Shown piece by piece: positions 24,504 through 32,828 of a stretch of DNA of 64,000 nt. The stretch's first letter is position 1. Each line of letters begins with the position of its first letter. Source of the stretch: Roseburia rectibacter (GTDB lineage Bacteria; Bacillota; Clostridia; Lachnospirales; Lachnospiraceae); contig NZ_CP092473.1 in assembly GCF_014287515.2 (NCBI RefSeq), forward strand, positions 2,817,001 through 2,881,000. The letters run 5' to 3'. The notes beneath the pieces are model-generated. The model had not been told where the DNA came from, did not search any database, and saw only the letters and a list, made by a program, of their open reading frames with translations. A program made the translations under genes and the position numbers.

Positions 24504-25832
24504 ATGACACAGAATCGGATCATCAAAAATCATATGGATATTCCCTGGCATCAGTTCACAGGAAATGATAAAGAACTGCCGATCACCCAGGCAGGTCTTA
24601 CCGAAAAAGCATCCGTGATCGGGCGTACCGGTCTGATGATGCTCTCCTGTGGTACAGGTGCATGGCGGGTACGCAGTTCTATGAATACGCTTGCCTCTCT
24701 GCTCGGCATCACCTGTACCGCAGACATTGGTTTAATGTCGATCGAATATACATGTTTTGACGGAAACGATTGTTTTTCACAGTCTCTCTGCCTGACAAAC
24801 ACCGGTGTCAACACTTCAAAATTAAACAGGTTAGAACGTTTCGTCAATGACTTTGCAGGTGAATGCTGCACAATGTCAGGGGAGCAGATTCATGCTTATT
24901 TAGACCAGATCGAACAGATCCATGGTCTTTATTCGCCCTTTGCACTTGGATGTGCTGCTGCTTTTGCATGCAGTGCGTTTACATTTTTGTTAGGCGGCGG
25001 ACCTGTTGAAATGCTCTGTGCTTTCTTCGGCGCAGGCATCGGAAATTATCTCCGGTGCAAACTCACAAAGCATCATTTTACACTGTTTTTGTGCATTGCT
25101 GCTTCCGTCTCAGGTGCCTGTCTGGTTTATGCCGGACTTTTAAAAATCGCAGAGCTTCTGTGGGGGATTTCCATTCAGCATGAAGCAGGCTATATCTGTG
25201 CAATGCTTTTTATCATCCCAGGCTTTCCATTTATCACAAGCGGTATCGACCTTGCAAAACTGGATATGCGTTCCGGTTTGGAACGTCTTGCTTATGCGCT
25301 GATCATTATTGCCGTCGCCACAATGTTTGCATGGATGGTAGCACTTTTACTGCATTTACAGCCGGTAGATTTTCTTCCATTAAATCTCAGTCTGGCTGAA
25401 AAAATCGTATTCCGTCTGCTCGCAAGTTTCTGTGGCGTATTTGGATTTTCCGTCATGTTCAACAGTCCGGCAAAGCTTGCCGCATCTGCCGCGATCATTG
25501 GTGCTATTGCAAATACTTTCCGTCTGGAACTTGTAGATCTTTTCGGAATGCCTTCTGCAGCCGCTGCGTTTTTAGGTGCACTGACCGCCGGACTTCTTGC
25601 ATCGCTCTTAAAAAATCATGTCGGTTATCCAAGAATCGCGATCACTGTTCCATCCATTGTCATTATGGTGCCTGGATTGTATCTGTACCGCGCGATCTAC
25701 AATCTCGGCATTATGTCTTTGGATGTGTCGGCTTCCTGGTTTGCCTCTGCGATCCTTATCATCGTATGCCTGCCGCTTGGACTGATCTTTGCAAGAATAC
25801 TGACAGATAAAATGTTCCGGTACTGCAACTGA
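24504..25832 (+). CDS. Threonine/serine exporter family protein (ThrE, fused form)
   Basis: Membrane transporter of 442 residues joining the N-terminal ThrE domain (DUF1212; soluble segment 1-145 with GRTGLMMLSCGTGAWRVR, then about five membrane helices to about 285) and the smaller ThrE_2 domain (about 295-440, five helices). Family members export threonine and serine by proton motive force. One of few plus-strand genes. RBS GGAAG, with candidate promoters TTGACT or TTTATA-N17-TATTAT in the shared region with the DUF6033 gene. A structured 363-bp element begins 38 bp after its stop. Confidence 0.85.
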   Translation: MTQNRIIKNHMDIPWHQFTGNDKELPITQAGLTEKASVIGRTGLMMLSCGTGAWRVRSSMNTLASLLGITCTADIGLMSIEYTCFDGNDCFSQSLCLTNTGVNTSKLNRLERFVNDFAGECCTMSGEQIHAYLDQIEQIHGLYSPFALGCAAAFACSAFTFLLGGGPVEMLCAFFGAGIGNYLRCKLTKHHFTLFLCIAASVSGACLVYAGLLKIAELLWGISIQHEAGYICAMLFIIPGFPFITSGIDLAKLDMRSGLERLAYALIIIAVATMFAWMVALLLHLQPVDFLPLNLSLAEKIVFRLLASFCGVFGFSVMFNSPAKLAASAAIIGAIANTFRLELVDLFGMPSAAAAFLGALTAGLLASLLKNHVGYPRIAITVPSIVIMVPGLYLYRAIYNLGIMSLDVSASWFASAILIIVCLPLGLIFARILTDKMFRYCN

Positions 25833-25870
25833 TTATTTCTCAAAATACTTCTAACTGAATTTTGTTGAGA

Positions 25871-26232
25871 CAAATGCTGGTTTGTTTATGAAATAAATCA
25901 TCTCCCCAAATGGTGTATCGTAGGCTTGTGAGTGGCATCTTGCGCAAAGCCGGAGTAATTTTTGTTCCGTTGTACGAAAATAAGAAAAGTCTAGGTATGC
26001 CTGAATTAGATTTTCTCGGAGTGACGTGACCGGCAACAACGAGTCATCCATGACTCGATGCTGCCTTGTTCTGCCATCCGTGGCAGAACATCACTGTATG
26101 TAGACAGGCACACCAAGATTTTCTAATTTTCTCCCAAAGTCACAAAATTAGCTCCGGCTTTGCGCAAGATGCCAATCGTCAGGTTGTGAACACCATTTGG
26201 GTGGGCGGTTCATCTCAAAATTCGGGGGCGTA
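25871..26232 (+). other. Structured element, copy A (363-bp family)
   Basis: Non-coding element just 3' of thrE. Core: a perfect 23-bp inverted repeat at 25933-25955 / 26152-26174 (starts TGGCATCTTGCGC). Inside it a second imperfect stem (about 25981-26003 with 26105-26124) and two apical hairpins (GAGTCAT/ATGACTC at 26041-26056; GTTCTGCCATCCGTGGCAGAAC, 22 bases, at 26068-26089). Outside it, CCCAAATGGTG (25906-25916) pairs with CACCATTTGGG (26191-26201), and the 5' end has ACAAA/TTTGT. Same order and conserved single-stranded blocks as copy B. I do not recognise the family; structured RNA or hairpin-type small mobile element. Confidence 0.8.
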
Positions 26233-26535
26233 GGTGTGGATTTTTGATATTCGCACGAATGAGAATATGCTTAAAATTCTAATGTGCTGTATCATTAATA
26301 TTTAGCCTGATGACTTTCCAAAATTTTCAGCTGCTGCATTGTATTACATGAAATTTTTCGTAAATTGCCAGATTAATAACGCAGAATATTTTTTCAAATG
26401 TGTATGGCAATAAATATGGGCATAGTGGTATATATCGAGGTTTTTGCCAGTGTTGTCAAACAAATAATAAACCATTGAATATAGTTATTTGGAAATCTTT
26501 TTTTAATCAGATTCAGACACAAAACACTAAAAATT
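26233..26535. other. AT-rich spacer between the two structured elements
   Basis: About 300 bp with no convincing reading frame, ribosome site, terminator or repeat; A+T-rich compared with the flanking elements. I see nothing functional in it. Confidence 0.5.
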
Positions 26536-26899
26536 TACGCACCCCCAAGGTTGTGATGTGAGTTCCCCGACGAAGGGTGGTTCACAGCCTTACGGCTGGC
26601 AAATCGCATCAAGCCGGGATTCGTTTTGTGACTTTGGGAGAAAATTAGGCAATCTTAGTCTGCCTGTCCGTAACACAGTGTTGTGCTGCCACGGACGGCA
26701 GCACAAGTCTTAATGCCCCCCGGACGGGGCGTTTAAGACGCACACGTCACTCCGCCACAACCTATACCAGGCAGCCTTAGATTGACTTATTTTCGTACAA
26801 CGGAACAAAACGAGTCCCGGCTTGATGCAATTTGCCAATCGTAAATCCCCAGAACCACCCTACACAAGGAAACTCATGTCACCCACAAACCAGCATTTG
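26536..26899 (-). other. Structured element, copy B (363-bp family, inverted)
   Basis: Reverse-oriented relative of copy A, starting 12 bp after the purA stop. Basal stem of about 32 bp with two mismatches or wobbles (26597-26628 / 26802-26833), a second stem (about 26649-26667 with 26768-26785), two apical hairpins (one GC-rich with GTCTTAA...TTAAGAC, one GTGCTGCC/GGCAGCAC with the same CCGTCCGTGG loop block), and an outer helix AGGGTGGTTC/GAACCACCCT. Blocks identical to copy A include CGGAGTGACGTG, GTTCCGTTGTACGAAAATAAG (21 bases in both) and TTTTCTCCCAAAGTCACAAAA. Stem positions differ in compensated pairs. Confidence 0.8.
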
Positions 26900-26911
26900 G
26901 CGAATAGCATA

Positions 26912-28204
26912 TTACTCTTTCAGTAAATATTCATCTCTTTTTGCCCCGGTGGAAACAAGATAAATGGAATGTCCGATCAGCTCTTCGATCCTTTCAATAT
27001 ACTTCTTTGCATTTTCCGGAAGATCATTCCAGTTTTTGCAGGATGAGATGTCACAGTTCCATCCGTCTAACATCTCAACCTCCGGCATTGCATCATCAAG
27101 CAGGATATTGGTTGGAAAATCCGTGATAAGTTTTCCATTTACACGATATCCCATGATTACCGGAATCTTTTCAAAACAGCTTAATACATCGAGCTTTGTC
27201 AATGCAATGTCCCCTGCATTCTGGCATTGTAATCCATATCGGCTCGCAACTGCATCAAATGGTCCGACCCTTCTCGGACGTCCGGTTGCTGCCCCAAATT
27301 CATTTCCTGCTTTTCTTAATTTTTCATTCCATTCTTCGCCTGCTGCCTTTTCTGCCACAAACGGTCCTTCACCGACACAGGTTGAGTATGCTTTCATGAC
27401 TCCCACAACCCGATCCGGCTGTCTCTTTGGAATGCCTGCACCAATCGTTGCATAAGCTGCGATCGTGCTGGAACTGGAGGTATATGGATAAATTCCATAA
27501 TCGATATCCCGCAGTGCTCCAAGCTGTGCCTCAAAAAGAATATTTTTATCTCTGGAAGCTGCTTGTTCTAACAGAGCACCGGTATCTGTAATATATGGTT
27601 TTAAAAATTCTGCCTGTCCTCTGCACCAGTCTAAAACTTCATTCACCGAAAGCGGTGCCTGTCCATATATATGTTCAAGGATCAGATTTTTGCTTTCCAC
27701 GATCATCGCAATCCTCTTTTGGATCACATCCGAATCCAGATATAAAAGATCACCCATCCGAAGCGTTTTCTTCATATATTTATCGCCATAGGCATAGGCG
27801 ATTCCTCTTTTTGTGGAACCAAATGCCTCGCCGGTCTTAGAGAGTCTCTCCTCCTCTAAAACGTCCTGTCTGACGTGGAATGGCATGCAGACGGTCGCCT
27901 TTTCCGATATCTTTAAATTTTGGGGGCTGATCTGTACATTCATGTAGCGCATCATCTCGATCTCATGTCTTAAGTGATCCGGATCAATGACCATTCCGTT
28001 GCCAAGCACACAGACGACCTCCGGGTGCAGGATACCGGACGGCAGCAGATTCAATACAAATTTTCCTTTATCTGTCACTACGGTATGTCCTGCATTGTTG
28101 CCTCCCTGATAACGGACTACATAGTCCGCGTGTTCACTCAGTAAATCTACAATACGTCCTTTTCCTTCGTCTCCCCAGTTGATACCTGTTACTGCTGTTA
28201 ACAT
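26912..28204 (-). CDS. purA: Adenylosuccinate synthetase
   Basis: Joins IMP and aspartate using GTP, the first step from IMP to AMP. 430 residues from ATG 28204 (GGAG 10 bp upstream; the GTG-initiated three-codon extension has no room for an RBS). N-terminal GTP-binding loop WGDEGKGR (Gln-Trp replaced by Asn-Trp, last Lys by Arg; conservative), NNAGHTVV with the catalytic His region, GSTKRGIAYAYGDK, TGRPRRVGPFDAV. It is the last gene after the YoaK-like and unknown-function genes, 15 bp from the latter. Confidence 0.95.
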   Translation of the reverse strand: MLTAVTGINWGDEGKGRIVDLLSEHADYVVRYQGGNNAGHTVVTDKGKFVLNLLPSGILHPEVVCVLGNGMVIDPDHLRHEIEMMRYMNVQISPQNLKISEKATVCMPFHVRQDVLEEERLSKTGEAFGSTKRGIAYAYGDKYMKKTLRMGDLLYLDSDVIQKRIAMIVESKNLILEHIYGQAPLSVNEVLDWCRGQAEFLKPYITDTGALLEQAASRDKNILFEAQLGALRDIDYGIYPYTSSSSTIAAYATIGAGIPKRQPDRVVGVMKAYSTCVGEGPFVAEKAAGEEWNEKLRKAGNEFGAATGRPRRVGPFDAVASRYGLQCQNAGDIALTKLDVLSCFEKIPVIMGYRVNGKLITDFPTNILLDDAMPEVEMLDGWNCDISSCKNWNDLPENAKKYIERIEELIGHSIYLVSTGAKRDEYLLKE

Positions 28205-28219
28205 AATACTCACTCTCCT

Positions 28220-28975
28220 TTATATTTCTCCATGAACGATTTTTTCTGCACGGTCAATACTCTTTTCCAGCCGATCCGAGAAACGGTGGATCGGCAGAAA
28301 TACACCCAGTTCATCAAACCGCTGTCCCTCATCTTCCAACGAATCCTGTCCGTAATAAACAAAAGAACGCGGCAGGTCTTTCTGCAGTTTCATCATGATA
28401 TCCCACACTGCCGCATATGCCTGAGCCTCTGTCCTCTGCTGCCTTACAGTATCCGGCAATTCATAGACAAGCAAAAGACCGATGTGCTCACCCATCTTAT
28501 ATTCCATCACATCCATCGTATCTGCATTATAACTGTGACGCTTGCGGTATCCGTATGCAAGATACATCTTTACACCTTTCTCTTTCCGGAATACCTTTTT
28601 AAACCGGTTATAATCTTTTTCACTCACATGGATCTCCTTTGTCTGGATCAGATTTCCATCCTCGTCTGTGAGCAGATACGGATTGATCTGTCCGTCCGCA
28701 TTAAAGCGGAACGGTGCTAAAAATGAGTTGCGCAGTAAGTCAAACATGCTGTTTTTGCAGACTGCCATCAAAAATGCTGTCAGATCCCGGTTTTTATAGG
28801 CATCAAACAATGCCTTTGCAAACTGTTCCGGCGGAAGATACCCCCCCACCAGTTCAAGATCCGAATCAATTTCTCCATAAAAAGTCTGCATCAGACGCTC
28901 ACAGGCTTCCGGATCTTTCAAAATTTTATCAAACAACAGATCTGCTTTTTCTTGTCTTGGAAATATTGTCTCCAT
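28220..28975 (-). CDS. Conserved protein of unknown function (possibly DUF4866)
   Basis: 251 residues, soluble, acidic, no signal peptide or membrane helix. N-terminal half helical (LLFDKILKDPEACERLMQTFYGEID..., LLRNSFLAPFRFNADG). The C-terminal half has alternating strands (KMYLAYGYRKRHSYNADTMDV, EHIGLLLVYELPD) ending in IHRFSDRLEKSIDRAEKIVHGEI. I recall a Clostridia family DUF4866 of this shape, but this is uncertain. Tight spacing (13 bp to the YoaK-like gene, 15 bp to purA) makes it part of that operon. Confidence 0.65.
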   Translation of the reverse strand: METIFPRQEKADLLFDKILKDPEACERLMQTFYGEIDSDLELVGGYLPPEQFAKALFDAYKNRDLTAFLMAVCKNSMFDLLRNSFLAPFRFNADGQINPYLLTDEDGNLIQTKEIHVSEKDYNRFKKVFRKEKGVKMYLAYGYRKRHSYNADTMDVMEYKMGEHIGLLLVYELPDTVRQQRTEAQAYAAVWDIMMKLQKDLPRSFVYYGQDSLEDEGQRFDELGVFLPIHRFSDRLEKSIDRAEKIVHGEI

Positions 28976-28988
28976 CCTTTTCCCTCCA

Positions 28989-29684
28989 TTATCTAATCTT
29001 TTCTAAGAACATCAGCAGAAAACTGATCAACAGAAGTCCACCAGATATCCAGATCACATGGAACCCGTACCGCACAGACAGATTACCTCCGATTCCCGCA
29101 CCGACTGCAAAGAATAAAATGATTCCAAAATAGTAAAGTGCCTGTCTGATCTGCTCGGGACGTTTTTCCCTGAGGTACAGTGAAAATGCTGCTGTCCCGC
29201 TCCGCAGATTTCCGATACACATTGTGCTCGCATAGGAATATCCGCCGACTTTCCGGAATGTCTGTACCTGCATGGCACAGGAAAACGAAACCAGGACGGT
29301 TGCTGCCATATCCAGTTTTTCCGGCAGAAATCCGACCAGCATCAGAATCGCAATTTCGCAGAGTAATACTGACTGTCTCCAGTGCAGTTTTCTCGCATAC
29401 TTAAAACTTCCCTGTATCCGCTCTGCCACGAACACACCGACTGCAAATGCGAGCAATGGAAGAAGATAACGCAATCCCTCACTCCACTCTCCCATCATAA
29501 AATGCTGACTCATGAGTACCACGTTTCCGGTCTGTGCATTCGAGAACACGCCATCTCTCGTAAAATATGTGTACGCATCCTGAAATCCACCGGACAGTGC
29601 CAGAAACACACTCGTGATAAACGCCTCCGACATCTGCACTTTGGTACTCCTTGGCTCATTTTGATTCAAAGCCAATGTTCTCAC
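28989..29684 (-). CDS. YoaK/DUF1275 family membrane protein
   Basis: 231 residues with six predicted membrane helices. The family signature lies in helix 1 and its loop (LALSGGFQDAYTYFTRDGVFSNAQTGNVVLM) and in CAMQVQTFRKVGGYSYASTMCIGNLRSG. Function unknown; a transport role is usually assumed. First gene of the operon, divergent from the LysR gene at 29825, a layout typical of a LysR regulator controlling its neighbour. Confidence 0.88.
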   Translation of the reverse strand: MRTLALNQNEPRSTKVQMSEAFITSVFLALSGGFQDAYTYFTRDGVFSNAQTGNVVLMSQHFMMGEWSEGLRYLLPLLAFAVGVFVAERIQGSFKYARKLHWRQSVLLCEIAILMLVGFLPEKLDMAATVLVSFSCAMQVQTFRKVGGYSYASTMCIGNLRSGTAAFSLYLREKRPEQIRQALYYFGIILFFAVGAGIGGNLSVRYGFHVIWISGGLLLISFLLMFLEKIR

Positions 29685-29725
29685 CTCTTATTCCTTTTTT
29701 CTCATTGATTTCTCACATCGTCTGT

Positions 29726-29754
29726 ATTATAGTATCCCTGTTATCAGATGTAAA
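29726..29754 (-). promoter_or_regulatory. Sigma-A promoter of the YoaK-purA operon
   Basis: Minus strand TTTACA, 17 bases, TATAAT (perfect -10), 42 bp upstream of the start codon, within the 140-bp divergent region shared with the LysR gene. Confidence 0.8.
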
Positions 29755-29824
29755 AAGTATTATTGATATATCTGTCATATGATTTTTATATGGTAAAATA
29801 AAAATCACAGGAGGCAAACACCGC

Positions 29825-30706
29825 ATGATCACTTACGACTATTACCGTATTTTCTACTATGTTGCACAATATAAAAGTTTTACCAGAGCTGCCGAGGCAC
29901 TGCACAATAACCAGCCAAATATCACAAGGTGCATGAATAACCTGGAAGCAGAATTACACTGTACGCTTTTTTTACGTTCCAACAAGGGTATCACACTGAC
30001 TCCCGAAGGGAAAAGATTATATGAACATGTTGCGATCGCCTATGAGCAGCTTTCGCTTGGGGAAGATGAGATCCGTCAGAACATGGAACTCGAAAATGGA
30101 CTGGTTTCCATCGGAGCCAGCGAAAATGCGTTACGCCTGCGGCTGCTTCCGGTGTTAGAACGTTTTCATGAACAATATCCTCATGTACGCATCCGTATTT
30201 TCAATCACTCCACACCACAGGCAATTTTAGCATTAGAGAGCAAAGTTGTCGATTTTGCAGCCGTCACCTCACCGCTCGCCATCCAAAAGCCACTGCACAA
30301 AACGCACCTTGCCTCCTACCGTGAAATTCTGATTGGGGGAACAAAATATAAAGAATTGGCTTCGCAGATCCGAAGCTTAAACGATCTTTCCGGGATACCA
30401 TTCATAGGGCTTGCCGACGGCACCGGATCAAGAGAATTGTATCACCGTTATTTTTTAAGTCACGGCCTGATGTTCGCACCGGATATGGAGGCTGCTACCA
30501 CCGACCAGATCCTGCCGATGATCACACACAACCTCGGTATCGGTTTTTATCCGGAAGAGCTCGCTGCGGAAGCGATCGCACGCGGCAATGCCTACGCGAT
30601 CCGCCTTGTGGAGCCTATCCCGGAACGTGAAATATGTTTAGTCACAAACAGCAGCACCCAGATAAGTGCTGCTGTCCGCAAAGTGATTTCTTTTCTTTCT
30701 GTCTGA
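29825..30706 (+). CDS. LysR-family transcriptional regulator
   Basis: 293 residues: N-terminal winged HTH (YDYYRIFYYVAQYKSFTRAAEALHNNQPNITRCMNNLE, split across 4-42) and a C-terminal LysR substrate-binding domain (about 90-290, VSIGASENALRLRLLPVLERF). RBS AGGAGG upstream of the ATG. Divergent from the YoaK-like gene with a 140-bp shared control region, so the likely target is that operon (inference). Effector unknown. Confidence 0.92.
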   Translation: MITYDYYRIFYYVAQYKSFTRAAEALHNNQPNITRCMNNLEAELHCTLFLRSNKGITLTPEGKRLYEHVAIAYEQLSLGEDEIRQNMELENGLVSIGASENALRLRLLPVLERFHEQYPHVRIRIFNHSTPQAILALESKVVDFAAVTSPLAIQKPLHKTHLASYREILIGGTKYKELASQIRSLNDLSGIPFIGLADGTGSRELYHRYFLSHGLMFAPDMEAATTDQILPMITHNLGIGFYPEELAAEAIARGNAYAIRLVEPIPEREICLVTNSSTQISAAVRKVISFLSV

Positions 30707-30746
30707 TTTTATGCAGAACGTATATCCCGCACCTCTCACGGAACTA

Positions 30747-31727
30747 TTACCGGTCTTCCCTGAAATATGCCTCTCCAAGGCTTGCCGGCGGCTGGTTTTC
30801 CAGTTTATTCCGTTTACTTGTAATAACAAGCACAATGATCGTTACTACATAAGGAAGCATTTTGCAAAGTTCCTGTGTTGCACGTGTCAGTCCCGGCAGA
30901 TAAATATATAAAATATAAAGTCCGCCAAAAAGAAATGATCCCCAGATCGCATGATCCGGATTCCAGAGTGCTAAGATAACAAGTGCGATCGCTAACCATC
31001 CGCGGTCACCGAAACCGTTGTTTGACCAGGTTCCTCCTAGATATTCCATGACAAAATAAAGTCCGCCAAGACCTGCTATTGCTGCCCCTGTCACGGTTGC
31101 AATATATTTATATTTCGATACATTGATACCTGCAGCATCTGCGGTTGCCGGGCTCTCTCCGACTGCACGTAAGTTTAATCCGCGTCTGGTCTTTTTCAGA
31201 AAATAAGTCATGCATACCGCAAGGATCACGGACAAATAGGTCAGAAATCCATAGGAAAATAATAAATCTCCGACAAAAGGAATCGCGGAAAGTCCCGGAA
31301 TCTTTGCACGAAACGCAGCCGCTGTTGTCTGTACGGAAATCTGTCCGACACCTCCTGCAAGTTTTGAGATAGATCCACCAAAGAAGTTACCAAAACCTAC
31401 ACCAAATGTTGTAAGCGCAAGACCGACAACATTCTGGTTTGCACGCAGTGTGATCGTTAAAAAACTATAGATCAGTCCGCCTAACGCAGCTACGATCAGT
31501 GTTGCAAAAAAGGCGATCAAAAGACCAATAAATCCATTTGGATTTTCATTGCCATTCTCATAGAAAAAAGCACCCATCAGACCGGCAATACCACCCATGT
31601 ACATGATACCCGGTATTCCAAGATTTAAGTTACCGGACTTTTCTGTCACGATCTCTCCGGTCGCACCGAATAATATCGCAACGCCCTGTCCGATTGCTTT
31701 TTGTATAAATGTCATAAGCAGATTCAT
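30747..31727 (-). CDS. Nucleoside-type ABC transporter permease 2
   Basis: 326 residues, about nine membrane helices, of the BPD_transp_2 family that pairs with BMP lipoproteins (YufQ/NupQ-like). Motifs GEIVTEKSGNLNLGIPGIMYMGG near the N-terminus and NLRAVGESPATADAAGINVSKYKY in the cytoplasmic coupling loop. It starts one base after permease 1 stops. Convergent with the LysR gene. Confidence 0.9.
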   Translation of the reverse strand: MNLLMTFIQKAIGQGVAILFGATGEIVTEKSGNLNLGIPGIMYMGGIAGLMGAFFYENGNENPNGFIGLLIAFFATLIVAALGGLIYSFLTITLRANQNVVGLALTTFGVGFGNFFGGSISKLAGGVGQISVQTTAAAFRAKIPGLSAIPFVGDLLFSYGFLTYLSVILAVCMTYFLKKTRRGLNLRAVGESPATADAAGINVSKYKYIATVTGAAIAGLGGLYFVMEYLGGTWSNNGFGDRGWLAIALVILALWNPDHAIWGSFLFGGLYILYIYLPGLTRATQELCKMLPYVVTIIVLVITSKRNKLENQPPASLGEAYFREDR

Positions 31728-32828
31728 TTATTTTCCCTCCTTATGGTTCTTTTTCCATTCCAGTCTGTAATTAATGAAAAACTCACATCCAATCAGGAAA
31801 AACAGCAAAATACCTGTAATGATATCTGATGCATTCTCATTTAAACCAAACTGGGAAGCGATCTGGATCGATCCCTGCTGCATAAATACTAAAAATGCAG
31901 ATACTAAGATCATGGCAAATGGATTAAATTTAGACATCCATGCTACGATGATCGCGGTAAATCCACGTCCGCCTGCTGTACTTGTAGAAATCGTATGGCT
32001 TGCACCGCTGACGATCAGACAGCCGGAAAGACCACAAATAGCACCGGAAATCATCATGGTACGGATGATTACTTTTTTTACATTGATGCCGGCATAACGC
32101 GCGGTATTCTGGCTTTCTCCGACAACAGCGATCTCATATCCCTGTTTACTGTATTTCATGTATACATACATACCGAGTGTGATGACAAGAACCACGATCA
32201 CATTCAGTCCATACATATTTCCAAACACAGATGGGAACCAACCTTTCTGTCCTGCTGCATTGATAATACCGACCGTATTCGAACCAGATGGATTCTCCCA
32301 GAATACAATGGCAAATGTTACAAGCTGCATTGCCACATAATTAAGCATCAGCGTAAACAATGTCTCATTTGTGTTAAAATATGCCTTAAACACTGCCGGG
32401 ATCAGTCCCCAGATCAGACCTGCTGTGGCGCTTGCAACAAAGATCAGGATCAGAAGAAGCCAGTTTGGCATTGCATCCCCCGCATAGATCATCAGTGCGG
32501 CGGTTGCCATACCTCCCATTAAGATCTGTCCCTCAGCTCCGATATTCCAGAACTTCATTTTAAATGCAGGTGTCAGCCCGATCGCAATACATAAAAGTAC
32601 TAATGTCTCGCGGATCGTCACCCACACACGACGGCTGCTTCCAACCGCACCATCTACGATACCAAGATATACCTGAAGCGGATTCTGTTTTGTGATCGCA
32701 ACGATCACAAGTCCTGCAACGATCAGCGATAATACAACAGCTATAAGACGGATTCCCCATGCTTTAGCAGTGCTTATCGTATCCCGTTTTATCATACGAA
32801 CTGCCGGTTCTTTTACTTCTTTACTCAT
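31728..32828 (-). CDS. Nucleoside-type ABC transporter permease 1
   Basis: 366 residues with about ten membrane helices. BPD_transp_2 family (YufP/NupP-like). N-terminal helix after a basic segment, FWNIGAEGQILMGG and the coupling loop AVVGESQNTARYAGINVKKV. Overlaps the ATPase gene by 8 bp. Forms the channel with permease 2. Confidence 0.9.
   Translation of the reverse strand: MSKEVKEPAVRMIKRDTISTAKAWGIRLIAVVLSLIVAGLVIVAITKQNPLQVYLGIVDGAVGSSRRVWVTIRETLVLLCIAIGLTPAFKMKFWNIGAEGQILMGGMATAALMIYAGDAMPNWLLLILIFVASATAGLIWGLIPAVFKAYFNTNETLFTLMLNYVAMQLVTFAIVFWENPSGSNTVGIINAAGQKGWFPSVFGNMYGLNVIVVLVITLGMYVYMKYSKQGYEIAVVGESQNTARYAGINVKKVIIRTMMISGAICGLSGCLIVSGASHTISTSTAGGRGFTAIIVAWMSKFNPFAMILVSAFLVFMQQGSIQIASQFGLNENASDIITGILLFFLIGCEFFINYRLEWKKNHKEGK

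Noticed and set aside
25851..26051. 66-codon minus-strand frame inside structured copy A
   Set aside because: It runs across stems conserved as structure, has no ribosome site, and copy B has no matching frame.
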